Shown here: positions 10,001 through 19,701 of the stretch, piece after piece
Layout of the letters: each line of letters starts with the position of its first letter
Numbering within the stretch: position 1 is the stretch's first letter
Assembly (NCBI GenBank): GCA_002478885.1
Contig: DLKC01000083.1
Span: forward strand, 46,004-110,003
Direction: 5' to 3'
Source of the DNA: Chitinophagaceae bacterium UBA7600
GTDB lineage: Bacteria; Bacteroidota; Bacteroidia; Chitinophagales; Chitinophagaceae
Length of the DNA: 64,000 bases
Notes under the pieces: generated by a model
What the model saw: only the letters and a program-made list of their open reading frames with translations
Told to the model about the DNA's origin: nothing
The model's database searches: none
Program-made: the position numbers and the translations under genes

Positions 10001-13000
10001 TGTGCACGCAATTGCTTGTTTGCATAAATGACCGAACCCGCAAGTTTTCCATATAATTGCGCGTCAGCCTCCGAAGCATTGATCTGCCGCAACACAACCT
10101 GGCTATGTGTCCACGATAATTCAAACGCACGGTCTCTTAAATGGCGGTCCTGGTATTTGTCAATAAGACTCTGGCAGGAATCTCTTGACCCGGCAATGCC
10201 AAGCATCATGTCCAGCATGATGGTTTCATCTTCTTCAAGTGTAATGTTATACCGCACAGATACGATCGGGTCAAGTACAGACCCCCCGGTATTGGTAAGC
10301 GGTTTTTTACTGTTCATCACCACCGGCTGCTGTATGGAATTACCCCGGCCAATAAAAACATTCCTGTCGGTCTCATAAGAAACTTCGATCGGCTTTCTAT
10401 TGTTCAGCTTCATCAGGTGAAACATCCATGGCTGTTGTTCTTCTTTCGAACGGGGCCTCCGTGTGCAAAGGATCGCATGCTGGTCCTGCAGAATTTCAGT
10501 TTCAATAAAAAGATTGCTGAACGCAGGATGTGCTGCATCGGCTAAAGGGTGGGCCAGCACCACCTCGGCATAACTGGTAACATCTATCGCTCTTTTACCG
10601 CCAGCTTTGTTGGTAATCATTATTCGCCTGATCTCAATATCATCTTCAGGGGAGACGATAATTTCAGTATGTGTTTCAATGTCATTGTCCAGGCGACGAA
10701 ACTCGGCCCTGCCCTGTGAAAAAACGGCTTCGTATTTTTTTGCTTCCGTTAATGTTGGCTGCTGGGCAGTTGACCACGTAACATTGGTTTTAAGGTCGCG
10801 GATAAAACAAAATACACCCCAGTTATCACAGGTAGCATCTTCACGCCATCTCGTTACCGAAAGATCTTTCCATTTGCTGTATCCCCCGCCGGCATTGGTA
10901 ACCATTACATGATAATTCCCGTTGGAAAGAAGCTGCAATTCAGGTGTAATTGTATCAGGTCTGTCAATCACCCTCATTTTCGAAACGGTCGGCGAAGTCG
11001 TTATCTCTGCAACATTGGCCGAGCCGGAGTAAAAAGTACCGGCCTTTGGAATTTGTTCCTGCAGCAACAATAACGTTGCCTGGAACCTAAGCTCTGCCTC
11101 AAATCTTTTTTGCATAGGTTGGTTAAGAAGCAAATAGGCAAGCGAAAGAAAGCTCATGCCTAAATGATGCGCCATATATGTTTGAATAAGTATTTGGCGC
11201 TGCCCTCTCGGCAAACGGGAGGCAGTAAAATCAACCGATTCAAAAAAGCCATATTTGCCCTCATAGCCATCTTCACTTAGCCTTTCAAGATTATTGCAGG
11301 AAGCATCGGGATCTATCATTAACGCAAGTGCCGAGGCGTAAGGCGCTACAACAAGATCATCCATCAAACCGCGCTTGAACCCAAGTCCCGGAACGCCAAA
11401 AGCACGATATTGATAATTCAGATTAGCATCGACTACATTATAACAGGATTCTGAAATCCCCCATGGCACGTTGAACTGCCTGCCGTAATCAATTTGCCTT
11501 TTTACTACGCCTTTTCCTGTCTGATCCAGCAATGTGTTATCATAAGATGGCATAACAAGATCGGGCATCAGGTATTCAAACATGGAGCCGCTCCAGGAAA
11601 GCAACACCGGCGTGCCTGCGGCGTTTGTAAGTCGTCTCCCCAATGCAAACCAGTTCTCCTGCGGAACTTTGCCTTGTGCAATGGCAACAAAAGAAGCAAG
11701 CCTCGCCTCGGAAGCAAGAAGATCATAAAAACTTCCGTCGCGCCGGTGGTCTTCAACATTATAACCAATAGCAATGAGGTGCTGTGATTCATCATACAAA
11801 AAATTGTATTCCATGTTGGAAAATGTTTCGCACAGTGCCACCAGTTCATACAATGTCTGCAATTTCTTCTTTGCTTCGGCACTCGCCGCTGCCATCCTTT
11901 CCTGCAGTTGCATTAACCATTCATCCGTTTTAATATCGTGCCCGTAACCGGGAGTTATCGCATCGAAATCTAGTGCTAGCTGTCCGGCAACAGTGGCAAG
12001 GTCGCGCAGTTGTCTGAACAATTCCGTTTTGCTGACACTTTCCGGGATAACGGTCATGTCTGCCCAAGGAGCCAACAATTTCAACGCTTCAATAGCCGCC
12101 TCTATCTGCTGATCCATCCTTTCCAGCCACCAACACAATTCCTTGTTGCTTGTACAATCGATATTATCCTTTATGGCAAGGAACTGGTTATACAATGAAG
12201 TAATGTGGCCGTATATTTCTATTGGATCGTCAGGACCTTTTTCGGCGGCTGCTTCCAATACCGTCTTTAAGGAAGAGAACAGTTCTTTTTCGTTTGGCTT
12301 TAGCAACTCATCAATGATAATGGCGACATCGAACAAACCCGACATTATTTTTTTGTACGTAAATTTTTCAGTCGATAGGGTGGCCAGGCCTTGTTTAAGC
12401 GTAAGCAGGTGGCCCGCAAGATTGCCGCTGTCTACGGATGATATATATTTTGGCAGCAATGGCTGAAGGGTAACCGTGTCGTACCAGTTATAAAAATGGC
12501 CGGCATACCTTTCCATTCTTTGCATGGATCGCATGCTGTTTAATGTTCGATCGATCAGTTGTGATGCGGTGATATATCCGAAATCGTATGCGGCCAGGTT
12601 GGCCAGCAGGCAAAGACCGATATTCGTGGGTGATGTGCGATGCGCAAGAATGGTAATCGGGTGCAGTTGAAAATTATCAGGTGGCAACCAGTTGTCTTCG
12701 GGACCTAAAAAATTTTCAAAAAATCCCCAGGTTTTCCTGGATATTTTTCGCAAAAAATAAATTTGCCGGTGATTTAGTTTAGTCTTGCCGGAATCCAGTG
12801 GCCGGCTTAGCCACCATACAATTGCCGGTGATAATATCCATACGAGCAAAAAAAGCAGCGCAATAAACAAAACAAATGGACTGTATAGCACCAGGTAAGT
12901 AAGAACACTAAGGGAAACAACAGGCACAATCCACATCGAAACATAAACCGAAAACAGGTTTTTATATTCACTGCTCTGATCAAAGCCATAAGGATTCCAT

Positions 13001-15804
13001 TCCAGGAGTTTTCTTTTTGTTATCAGCATACGCCAGCCCGTTCTAAGGATGGCGTCCAGGCTTATGAACGCCTCATACGGCAAGCAAACCAGTGTAAACA
13101 CAGCCTGCAAAATATTCCGGTAGATCGCTTCGGCAGAATTTTTAAAATGATGTCTTAAACGGGTATCATCAGGTTTTCTGATAAGATCCCAACCGGAAGC
13201 AATCAGCGAGGGAAATAGTACAATTGCAGTAACACATATAGTCCAGAACCACGGTGCACCCAGGCCGGTCCAACCACTCACCAGCAACACTAGAAGGACT
13301 ATAGGTACAAGGCTGCGCCGCAGGTTATCAAATATTTTCCAGCGCGACAATGCAGATACAGGATTTCGGCTTAACCGCCGTTCAAAATCAGGCACAAATG
13401 GTAAAAACCAATTGGCTATCTGCCAGTCACCACGGATCCACCGGTGGCGCCTGTTCATATCAACCCGGTAGCGCGAGGGGTATTCCTCATAAAGCTGCAC
13501 ATCACTTGCAAACGCACATCGCGTATACGCACCTTCGAGCAGGTCATGGCTTAATATTTTATTTTCTGGAAACCTGTTACCCAATATCTTTTCAAACACA
13601 TCCACAGCATAAATCCCCTTTCCTATAAATGATCCCTCGCCAAACAAATCCTGGTACACATTGGAGGTAATACGCGTATATGGATCTATGCCCGAGTCAT
13701 TCTCGTGCATACGGGTATAACGAGATCGCTCCGCGCCATGCAGACTAATCGCTATGCGCGGCTGAATAATGCCATAGCCATCGACAATCCTTTGTTGCTT
13801 TTCGTTATAGAGGGCCTGATTGAGCGGGTGTGCCATTATCCCGACAAGTTTCCACGCTGAATCACGCGGCAGCTGCGTATCCGCATCCAGGGTAATAACA
13901 TATTTTACATTGGAATATACCCTTTCTTCCCCCACAATTAACGAAAATCCCTGTTTAACATTTTTTTTTATCAGCCTGTTCAGTTCTGCAAGTTTGCCCC
14001 GCTTGCGCTCCCATCCCATCCACACACCCTCTTTTATATTCCATACCCTGGGCCGTTGAAAAAGAAAAAACAAATCATTGAATTTCCTGCCGTATTTAGT
14101 ATTCAGGTCAACAATTCCTTTTAGTGCGAGATTGACCAGATCCTCGTCGTCTGGTGCTGTTGCCGTTTTAGAATCCCTGTAATCGGTGAGCAGGGCAAAA
14201 AAAAGTCTTGGATCACTGTTGGCAAGATAGCGCACTTCAAGGTCATCGATCAGTTGCTCGACCTGCCTGGCATTTACAAGCATGGCCGGCACTACCACCA
14301 TTGTTTGACAGTCATTAGGTATACCCGTAGAATAGTCCATCCTTGGCAGTTGTAGGGGCGCTACAAGAATAGTGGTAATCCAGTTAATGATGGCAATAGC
14401 AAACTGGCTTGAAGCTATGAGCAGCATCAACAGCAAAAACGGCACCCAGCCAGGTTGCAGGCCATCATTGCTCGCTTTCGCATACAAGAGAAAAGTAAGC
14501 GTCAGCGTTAACAAAAAGCTGCCGGCAACATAAAAAGCCGCCCTGTACCTGCGCAGGAATTTCTTCACAGTTTGCTGTTTCGCCGATGGATTTATCACCC
14601 GTTTTTCTGTTTCAACACATCCTTTTCCTATGAGGTAATAGCCCACATGCGCTTTTCGCAAATCACCCGGGTCTTTTAAAGCGCTTTGCTTTGCCAGATC
14701 AATAGCGATGGTTGCTACCTGGCTTTCTGAAAAAGCAGATTGCTTCGCGATTTTTTCGACAACGTGGCGGTAACTATCCCTTGTGTAAAAGTCCATCTTA
14801 CTATAGGTACCATGCGGGTCTCCGCGCAACGTTTGTTCAACAACACTCATCGTTTCTACGAATTCCCGCCAGTCCATTTTCGCCAGGAAGCGCAGACTGT
14901 TAATGCTGTTACTCATCGAAACCTGGTTGGCAGCCTGCTGTTGGTTCTCGAAAAGCATCATTAAGCTAATGTTTGAACCTTTCTCAGCAAGGTGCTGATC
15001 CAGCCATGACAGCGCCAATGAAATTTCGGACCCCTTCCATTGAAGGCGTTGGGCAAGCGGTGAAACAAATGCACTAACCATAGGCGGATTGGAACGCGCC
15101 ATATCTGCGATGATCAGCACAATGTCTTTTGGGTCGTTCTCGGCAACCTGGAGCATTTTATCGGCCCAATAATTTGCAAGTTTTTCGTCAATACGGTCGA
15201 TGGCAATTCTCGCCGCCACCCGCCGCAGGTTTTCAAGTAATGCCAGGCGAAGCATAATGGGTATCGCCCAAAGCTCCCCGATAGTGAGCGCATTATTTTT
15301 TTGATAGGCGTCAATATAATTGCTGAGGCTGCCAATATCAACATGTCCGTCGCTGTGTGAAATTATTTCGAGGGCAATATCATACACACGCGGAAGTCCT
15401 GCAGAAGCGCCGTCTGTAAGCCTTGGCAACCCCTTGCTATATCCTTTGGGTAAATATCGCTTGCCGGTATTGATCTGCTCTTCAACCAGATAAAAGTTAT
15501 CAAGCAGCCATTCTCCGGCCGGGCTTATTCTTTGCTTTTCTTTTACTGCATCCTGCAACAGTTCCGAAACCCTAATCAACACCTCCTCGTTTTCTGACAA
15601 CCTTTTTAATAATTGCTCCGGGGCCTTGTCGTAATCAAGCCGGTGAACAGAAGCCAGCGATTCAGCGTGTTGACGCATCTGTTCTTTCGTATATAATTCA
15701 GAACGTAGCGGAGGAGTTTCATCTGCCTCTTTCCGCGAAAAAGATTCCTTCTGAAAATAAACCCTGAGATGGTAAAATAAATCATCAAATGTATTGGCCT
15801 TCAT
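7072..15804 (-). CDS. Cyclic beta-1,2-glucan synthase-like giant protein (GT84 + GH94)
   Basis: A 2910-residue protein from ATG 15804, close to the 2800-2900 residues of NdvB/ChvB/Cgs. Order of parts: an N-terminal helical region (1-400), two membrane segments near 415-475, the GT84 glycosyltransferase core with LDADTQLPRDS near 640 and RRHRWIRGDWQ near 788, further membrane segments near 810-860 and 930-1010, a glucoamylase-like (DUF3131-type) middle, then carbohydrate-binding beta sandwiches and a GH94 phosphorylase-like domain with GSGDWNDGMN near 2573 and the closing WTWYTGSAGWFY. The known enzymes make cyclic beta-1,2-glucan from UDP-glucose, initiating, elongating and cyclising in one chain, for periplasmic osmoprotection. 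No exporter gene (NdvA/ChvA) is nearby. The alternative is a cellodextrin-phosphorylase-related polysaccharide synthase of other linkage. Confidence 0.9.
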   Translation of the reverse strand: MKANTFDDLFYHLRVYFQKESFSRKEADETPPLRSELYTKEQMRQHAESLASVHRLDYDKAPEQLLKRLSENEEVLIRVSELLQDAVKEKQRISPAGEWLLDNFYLVEEQINTGKRYLPKGYSKGLPRLTDGASAGLPRVYDIALEIISHSDGHVDIGSLSNYIDAYQKNNALTIGELWAIPIMLRLALLENLRRVAARIAIDRIDEKLANYWADKMLQVAENDPKDIVLIIADMARSNPPMVSAFVSPLAQRLQWKGSEISLALSWLDQHLAEKGSNISLMMLFENQQQAANQVSMSNSINSLRFLAKMDWREFVETMSVVEQTLRGDPHGTYSKMDFYTRDSYRHVVEKIAKQSAFSESQVATIAIDLAKQSALKDPGDLRKAHVGYYLIGKGCVETEKRVINPSAKQQTVKKFLRRYRAAFYVAGSFLLTLTLTFLLYAKASNDGLQPGWVPFLLLMLLIASSQFAIAIINWITTILVAPLQLPRMDYSTGIPNDCQTMVVVPAMLVNARQVEQLIDDLEVRYLANSDPRLFFALLTDYRDSKTATAPDDEDLVNLALKGIVDLNTKYGRKFNDLFFLFQRPRVWNIKEGVWMGWERKRGKLAELNRLIKKNVKQGFSLIVGEERVYSNVKYVITLDADTQLPRDSAWKLVGIMAHPLNQALYNEKQQRIVDGYGIIQPRIAISLHGAERSRYTRMHENDSGIDPYTRITSNVYQDLFGEGSFIGKGIYAVDVFEKILGNRFPENKILSHDLLEGAYTRCAFASDVQLYEEYPSRYRVDMNRRHRWIRGDWQIANWFLPFVPDFERRLSRNPVSALSRWKIFDNLRRSLVPIVLLVLLVSGWTGLGAPWFWTICVTAIVLFPSLIASGWDLIRKPDDTRLRHHFKNSAEAIYRNILQAVFTLVCLPYEAFISLDAILRTGWRMLITKRKLLEWNPYGFDQSSEYKNLFSVYVSMWIVPVVSLSVLTYLVLYSPFVLFIALLFLLVWILSPAIVWWLSRPLDSGKTKLNHRQIYFLRKISRKTWGFFENFLGPEDNWLPPDNFQLHPITILAHRTSPTNIGLCLLANLAAYDFGYITASQLIDRTLNSMRSMQRMERYAGHFYNWYDTVTLQPLLPKYISSVDSGNLAGHLLTLKQGLATLSTEKFTYKKIMSGLFDVAIIIDELLKPNEKELFSSLKTVLEAAAEKGPDDPIEIYGHITSLYNQFLAIKDNIDCTSNKELCWWLERMDQQIEAAIEALKLLAPWADMTVIPESVSKTELFRQLRDLATVAGQLALDFDAITPGYGHDIKTDEWLMQLQERMAAASAEAKKKLQTLYELVALCETFSNMEYNFLYDESQHLIAIGYNVEDHRRDGSFYDLLASEARLASFVAIAQGKVPQENWFALGRRLTNAAGTPVLLSWSGSMFEYLMPDLVMPSYDNTLLDQTGKGVVKRQIDYGRQFNVPWGISESCYNVVDANLNYQYRAFGVPGLGFKRGLMDDLVVAPYASALALMIDPDASCNNLERLSEDGYEGKYGFFESVDFTASRLPRGQRQILIQTYMAHHLGMSFLSLAYLLLNQPMQKRFEAELRFQATLLLLQEQIPKAGTFYSGSANVAEITTSPTVSKMRVIDRPDTITPELQLLSNGNYHVMVTNAGGGYSKWKDLSVTRWREDATCDNWGVFCFIRDLKTNVTWSTAQQPTLTEAKKYEAVFSQGRAEFRRLDNDIETHTEIIVSPEDDIEIRRIMITNKAGGKRAIDVTSYAEVVLAHPLADAAHPAFSNLFIETEILQDQHAILCTRRPRSKEEQQPWMFHLMKLNNRKPIEVSYETDRNVFIGRGNSIQQPVVMNSKKPLTNTGGSVLDPIVSVRYNITLEEDETIMLDMMLGIAGSRDSCQSLIDKYQDRHLRDRAFELSWTHSQVVLRQINASEADAQLYGKLAGSVIYANKQLRAQPEILLKNHRGQSALWSYSISGDLPIVLLQITASESMNLVKQLIQARAYWQLKGLAVDLFIWNEDQSGYRQVMQDQIQSLIVAGSTFNSADSRGGIFVRPADQISAEDRILLQTVARVIISDKQGSLLNQLNKKASTRSSINNLTPLPVVPFNEPAFIHPELTFNNSLGGFSNQGHEYVIVTDGRSTPAPWANIIANKNFGTVISERGSAYTWFENAHEFRLTPWDNDPVTDSGGEAFYLRDEKTGYCWSPMPFPVQGNTAYVTKHGFGYSVFEHSETGIVSDALIFTDTEQPIKFVIINIHNTSGRERKISLTGYSEWVLGDLRSKSAMHVVTDHDNNTGALIACNPYNFEFEHRVAFFDTDEANKTFTADRAEFIGRNNSLKNPAAMKQAWLSGKYGAGLDSCAAMQVSFTLYHDEKKQIVFRMGAAVDKGEAIKLITQFKGAEAAMNALESVHRLWRKTLSAIQLETPDKALNLVSNGWLLYQTIACRLWARSGFYQSGGAYGFRDQLQDVLAVLYTDAGLARAQIIRSASRQFKEGDVQHWWHPPLGRGVRTHCSDDFLWLPFVTAKYVLITGDHSILAESVSFLEGRLVNPNEESYYDLPNIAAEKANLYEHCKRAIDFGCRFGEHGLPLIGSGDWNDGMNMVGKDGKGESVWLAFFLYDVLQKFTGIARLQYDEAFAGLCEHRAVDLEKNISSSAWDGNWYLRAFFDDGTALGSSKNEECKIDSIAQSWSVLSGAGEQTRSQVAMDSVYKFLVRKSDQLIQLLDPPFNHSNIEPGYIKGYVPGVRENGGQYTHAAIWTVMAFAKMGDTRRTWELLQMLNPVNHGKDEASIARYKTEPYVVAADVYGFAPHTGRGGWTWYTGSAGWFYQLITESFIGLQKNGNKLGFVPCVPEEWSSFKVHYRFGGSMYHINFVRSVNTSEAIKIEADGISISEKFLTLNDDQAEHYVTVYFNTAKISSTRKSDLSAALNK

Positions 15805-16214
15805 ATGGCAGCTTTTTATGCTTCAATAACTTTAGGCTGGCAGATATATTAAAACAGCCGGCCGCTGTTTGCAGGTCGTAACACCAAGACAGATATTATG
15901 CCAGACGAAATGCGCCTTATATAGTGACAGCCGCTATTTTATGTTATGGAGGCATGCGATAGAACCTGCGTAATCAATGTTGAACAGTTGAAAATCAAAA
16001 TAATTTTGATGCCGAGGAAAAATTCCGTTTACTTTGTAAAACACTCAACAAAATTTATTCTTTACCCCACTTTGAAATTTTCTGCAGTTGTTGAGTTGAT
16101 TGATACATCTTTTTAATAATCCTTTTTTTAACGTGCAGTTATTGATGTTAATGCCAGCCTTATTGCGCGCTGGATTAAGAGGCAACTTGTTTTCAAAAAC
16201 TTATAAAAACCTTT
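15805..16214. other. Intergenic region without recognised gene
   Basis: About 410 AT-rich bases between the divergent glucan synthase and the 16215 gene. It must hold both promoters. I see no repeat arm, no RNA gene and no convincing Bacteroidota -33/-7 pair. Confidence 0.5.
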
Positions 16215-16508
16215 ATGACCGTAAAAATTTTATGCAACAACAAAAAAATATCCGGAAAAGTAGTTTACAATTTTCAGGCCGCTTCTGATATCATCCTGGT
16301 AGAACTGGATGGAGACGGGGTTGGGGAAATCGGGAAAGATATTCTCCTTTATTGGGATGAATACATAGAAAAGTGGTGCTGTGAACAAACTATTGAAGAA
16401 AAATTTCCCGGTGTATTAGCGCAGTTAATGGAAAACCTGGCAACAGTTTTTAAGGACCGCTTGCTCTATTTATCGAAAAACACCGCGCCGGCCGCTAACA
16501 ACCGGTAA
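16215..16508 (+). CDS. Small hypothetical protein
   Basis: A 97-residue acidic protein (MTVKILCNNKKISGKVVYNF) with an N-terminal beta hairpin, a short DGDGVGEIGKD loop and a C-terminal amphipathic helix containing WDEYIEKWCCEQTIEE. No signal peptide and no membrane segment. The loop resembles a calcium-type loop only loosely. I do not recognise a family. The ATG at 16215 is the only good start. Isolated between two long intergenic regions. Confidence 0.6.
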   Translation: MTVKILCNNKKISGKVVYNFQAASDIILVELDGDGVGEIGKDILLYWDEYIEKWCCEQTIEEKFPGVLAQLMENLATVFKDRLLYLSKNTAPAANNR

Positions 16509-17001
16509 CACCATTCCGCTCCCTCAGAAAACACTTCTCTTTTTTCAGCCCTAAACGTTTTTATTGCTTTACTAAAGCACGTGCGCGACACAATCTTTCA
16601 ATGCTATGCAAAAGATGAATCACAGGATTGGCTAATCATTTAACCATCCAGGCAAGAGTTATACGGAACCAACGGATCAACTAAATGAAAATATGAATTT
16701 TTTATGCATCATGCTGTATAACAACAATACTTCAGCGTTCTGTCCATGGCATTCAAATGATTTTACAAAACAAGGTTTAAACAGCTGGTATTGAATTAAA
16801 GAACAGGAGTGCGACGCAACAGTTGATGCCATAAGCAACAATGACCGGCTTACAAATTTTCAAATGGCACGAAAAAACTTCAATTGCAACTCCGGCGCCC
16901 GCTCGCCTTACTTACCTGTGCCGTTTTAATTTCAAAAGCATATAAACAAAATGGCACACTCTTAGCCTATAGTCCTGTAAAAAGATTTGAGTGTGGCAGA
17001 A
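16509..17001. other. Intergenic region with one repeat arm
   Basis: About 490 bases, AT-rich, without a supported gene. At 16803-16830 it carries the right arm of the dispersed element (GGAGTGCGACGCAACAG followed by TTGATGCC). Confidence 0.55.
16803..16830. repeat. Dispersed palindromic element, single right arm
   Basis: ACAGGAGTGCGACGCAACAG then TTGATGCC, the same arm plus GATGCC flank seen at 1960 and 49460. No left arm was found upstream. Confidence 0.65.
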
Positions 17002-17628
17002 ATGAACAGAACGGCTTCCCATCCGTATACCGTAGTGAAAAACAAAACATCATCGCGCATTAAATGTATCGACGAAACGCATGCAGATTTCTTATTTACC
17101 AAAGCTGTCCAGCGACTGCTCGATGTAAACAACTGGCAGCATTACAGCGGTAAAATGAGTTGCCGGTTTCATCTAACCGATAATGCAGGAATACACATCA
17201 ACCAGTTTGCAGAAGAAGGAAACATTATAAGAATTGACATACCAGGCATCCACGCCAAACCAGGCAAAGGATACGAATGGGTAACGATTGACAGGATCGC
17301 CTATCATGAAAGAGAAGCCGGCGAAATGCTGTTTCTGCTAAAAGTGAAACCTCCCCGAAAGCCCTCAAAGAACTGGGGTAAAACAACACTGTTCTTTAAT
17401 ACACATGCCAGCTCAACCTTTGTAATCACCCGGCTGAACCTGGAAATTACCTGCAGTGTAATAAGAAAAAATGAAAAATCTGAAAAGCCGCCAATAGGTT
17501 TCTTTCAAAAGATCCGTGCATTTTTCAAAACATTAATCACGCGGCTGCTGCTCTCCAAATTGCAATGGAAACTTTTGACGAGAGGCGTGTTGTGTTACTC
17601 AAATAAGGAAAAAGACCTGGTAAAATAG
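17002..17628 (+). CDS. Hypothetical protein
   Basis: About 208 residues if the ATG at 17002 is used; GTG 16993 and TTG 16987 are in frame upstream. The middle (45-150) is beta-rich and reads like a compact sandwich (MSCRFHLTDNAGIHINQF, NIIRIDIPGIHA, GYEWVTIDRIAYHE, MLFLLKVKPP), while the C-terminus (about 160-205) is basic and partly hydrophobic (GFFQKIRAFFKTLITRLLLSKLQWKLL), perhaps membrane-binding. There is no signal peptide. I do not recognise a family. It stands alone on the plus strand, convergent with the SDR gene 36 bases on. Confidence 0.65.
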   Translation: MNRTASHPYTVVKNKTSSRIKCIDETHADFLFTKAVQRLLDVNNWQHYSGKMSCRFHLTDNAGIHINQFAEEGNIIRIDIPGIHAKPGKGYEWVTIDRIAYHEREAGEMLFLLKVKPPRKPSKNWGKTTLFFNTHASSTFVITRLNLEITCSVIRKNEKSEKPPIGFFQKIRAFFKTLITRLLLSKLQWKLLTRGVLCYSNKEKDLVK

Positions 17629-17664
17629 TAGCTACCAAACTGCATTTACTAACTCTTCAATTTA

Positions 17665-18519
17665 TTACGAATTTACAATACTGCCTCCATTGGGGTGCAG
17701 CACCTGGCCCGTAACAAAAACCGAATCTTCACAAGCAAGAAAAACATAGCAGGGCGCTATTTCAAAGGGCTGTGCAGGCCTCTTATACATCGTGTCTTTT
17801 CCAAATTTTGCAACTTCGGCTGCGGAAAAAGACGAAGGTATCAATGGCGTCCAGACAGGACCTGGAGCAACCGCGTTAACCCTTATTTCTCTGTCCCTGA
17901 GCAGTTGGGATAAACTTCTCGTGAACGACACAATCGCACCTTTTGTGGACGAATAATCAATCAGTTCCGGTTTGCCCTTATAAGCAGTGACAGAGGCGGT
18001 ATTAATAATACAACTGCCGCTTTGCATATGGGGTAAAGCATGTTTAACAATATAAAACTGCGAGAATATGTTAATCCGGAAAGTTTGCTCTAACTGATCT
18101 TCTGAAATATCCTCCACAGTTTTTTGCGGGTACTGTACTGCCGCATTGTTTACCAGTATATCAATGCGGCTAAATTTCGCCACCACTTTTTCGATAATAG
18201 CCGCACAGTTGCTTTCCTTGGAAATATCTTCCGCGATAAGCAAAGCCTTTCTGCCGTACGTTTTTACAATGGCTGCAGTCTCCTTCGCGTCATCATGTTC
18301 ATTAAGATAAACAATGATCACCTCGGCGCCTTCTTTAGCAAAACTGGTGGCTACTGCCCTTCCTATGCCGCTGTCGCCGCCGGTAATCAGGGCTACTTTC
18401 CCTTTTAACTTTCCGCAGCCCTTTTTATGATTATCATATATAGGAGCGGGATTCATCCCGGCTTCCTTTCCGGGTTGTGTATGTTGATGCTGAGAAGGAA
18501 GTGTTTGCTCACTTTTCAT
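17665..18519 (-). CDS. SDR-family oxidoreductase, general-stress type
   Basis: A 284-residue classical short-chain dehydrogenase. After a hydrophilic 40-residue N-terminal extension comes the nucleotide-binding motif GGDSGIGRA near 46, then NNAA near 128, the catalytic serine in NTASVTAYKG near 173 and YSSTK (Tyr-x-x-x-Lys) near 186, and the VNAVAPGPVWTPLIP block. The long N-terminus and the GGDSGIGR form are typical of the YdaD/YhxC/GSP39-like stress dehydrogenases rather than of FabG. Substrate is unknown. Neighbours (KGG protein, YciF-like protein) fit a stress regulon. Confidence 0.9.
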   Translation of the reverse strand: MKSEQTLPSQHQHTQPGKEAGMNPAPIYDNHKKGCGKLKGKVALITGGDSGIGRAVATSFAKEGAEVIIVYLNEHDDAKETAAIVKTYGRKALLIAEDISKESNCAAIIEKVVAKFSRIDILVNNAAVQYPQKTVEDISEDQLEQTFRINIFSQFYIVKHALPHMQSGSCIINTASVTAYKGKPELIDYSSTKGAIVSFTRSLSQLLRDREIRVNAVAPGPVWTPLIPSSFSAAEVAKFGKDTMYKRPAQPFEIAPCYVFLACEDSVFVTGQVLHPNGGSIVNS

Positions 18520-18581
18520 TTACGCAAAGTTTAAATGCGGTTATCCAAATCAACATCCGGGAGCACCCGGAAACGTTGCCT

Positions 18582-18848
18582 TCATTCCTCTTCGGTCGTA
18601 GTTATTTCGGTTTTAATGCCATTGTCTTTTCTGATGCTGCGGGTGGTTCTGCGACTGCCGGAGGGTATCATAAAAAGCAACAACACCACGCCGATTATTA
18701 CTGCTATCACCCAGTTTCTTTCTATCCACGTTCCGGCGTTTTTAGGGTCGATACCCGCTACATCCTGTGCCTTTGCATCTAAGAACAAGCAAAGACATAT
18801 TGCCTGGAAAGCAATGGCTTTCATCGTGTACTGTCTACAATCTTTCAT
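18582..18848 (-). CDS. Small membrane protein with signal-like N-terminus
   Basis: About 88 residues from ATG 18848 (MKDCRQYTMKAIAFQ); ATG 18824 is an alternative giving a tighter signal peptide (MKAIAFQAICLCLFLDAKAQ). A second hydrophobic segment (NWVIAVIIGVVLLLFMIP) is followed by a basic and then acidic cytoplasmic-like tail rich in threonine. This resembles the small exported one-helix proteins common in Bacteroidota. No function assigned. It lies 62 bases upstream of the SDR gene and may be co-transcribed with it. Confidence 0.6.
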   Translation of the reverse strand: MKDCRQYTMKAIAFQAICLCLFLDAKAQDVAGIDPKNAGTWIERNWVIAVIIGVVLLLFMIPSGSRRTTRSIRKDNGIKTEITTTEEE

Positions 18849-18960
18849 AAAATATTTTTTTAAATTTTTACCTGTTATCGTTTTCGCTGGGAACATTTTT
18901 ACATGCCTCAGCAATAAAAAAACTCTTTTGCAGGGTATTGTACTATATATGTTCTAAATA

Positions 18961-19170
18961 CTACCTAATTATCCGTCGCTCACCTCTTAGTACACTCAAG
19001 TCCGGTTTTCCGGCTGCTAAGGCCACAGCACTGCTTTTACCGTATTGTGCAGGCGAAGCATGTTGCTTGCCATCGTCGGATACCACATTTTTTAAAAGAG
19101 ATTTATTGCTTGCTTTACTGGTGCTTACCGGTTGCAAATCTTGCTTGGCAGTCTTGTTATTTTTTTTCAT
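18961..19170 (-). CDS. Small hydrophilic hypothetical protein
   Basis: A 69-residue lysine/serine-rich protein (MKKNNKTAKQDLQPVSTSKA), without hydrophobic segments and probably disordered. The A-rich start and position between two other small stress-region genes make it plausible, but short low-complexity frames occur by chance, so this is a weak call. Confidence 0.4.
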   Translation of the reverse strand: MKKNNKTAKQDLQPVSTSKASNKSLLKNVVSDDGKQHASPAQYGKSSAVALAAGKPDLSVLRGERRIIR

Positions 19171-19701
19171 AAAGTAGGTTTAGCATATTCAAATCAATAC
19201 TATTATTCAATAATTACTGTGCCACGAAAACGGCAATCCGTAAAATGCACATACAGCTTCGGTAGCCGGCTGCATTTTTCATGGCAGCTTTACTTGCGTC
19301 GCACACATGTGCAGTAAGGCATTGATCAACTGCCGTGGTCAGTTTTTGTTAAGGCTTATCGCTGAAAGATGTTATACTGTACAAGTGTGCGACGCAACCT
19401 AAGCCGGGTAAGGATTTGCTGCCCGGTTCATAAAAATATACCGCGTTATGCTTCCCGTATGAGATCGATACGGTTACCTGTTGTTAATAATTTCAACTAA
19501 ATCAATTTTCGCTTTTCGCTGCTTATAGAGGCACACATTTTTTAAGAAACCAACTGAGCAAAAAAATAGTCGCTTATGTGTGTTGAGCAATTAATTCCCC
19601 ATAAAGAATGCATGGATATATCACTGAAAAACAGGCATAATTTTTTGCGTTCCTTAAACTGAAGCGCTTCAACGATATGCTTAATATTTAAAAACTTTTT
19701 T
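19171..19701. other. Intergenic region with a two-arm repeat
   Basis: About 530 bases upstream of the KGG gene. The dispersed element occupies 19293-19398. The remaining 300 bases before the KGG start are AT-rich and should contain its promoter; no gene seen. Confidence 0.55.
19293..19398. repeat. Dispersed palindromic element, two arms
   Basis: Left arm CTTGCGTCGCACACATGTGC (19293-19312) and right arm GTACAAGTGTGCGACGCAAC (19379-19398) pair over about 16 positions. Spacing between arms is 66 bases. The left arm also contains the short palindrome GCACACATGTGC. Confidence 0.8.
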
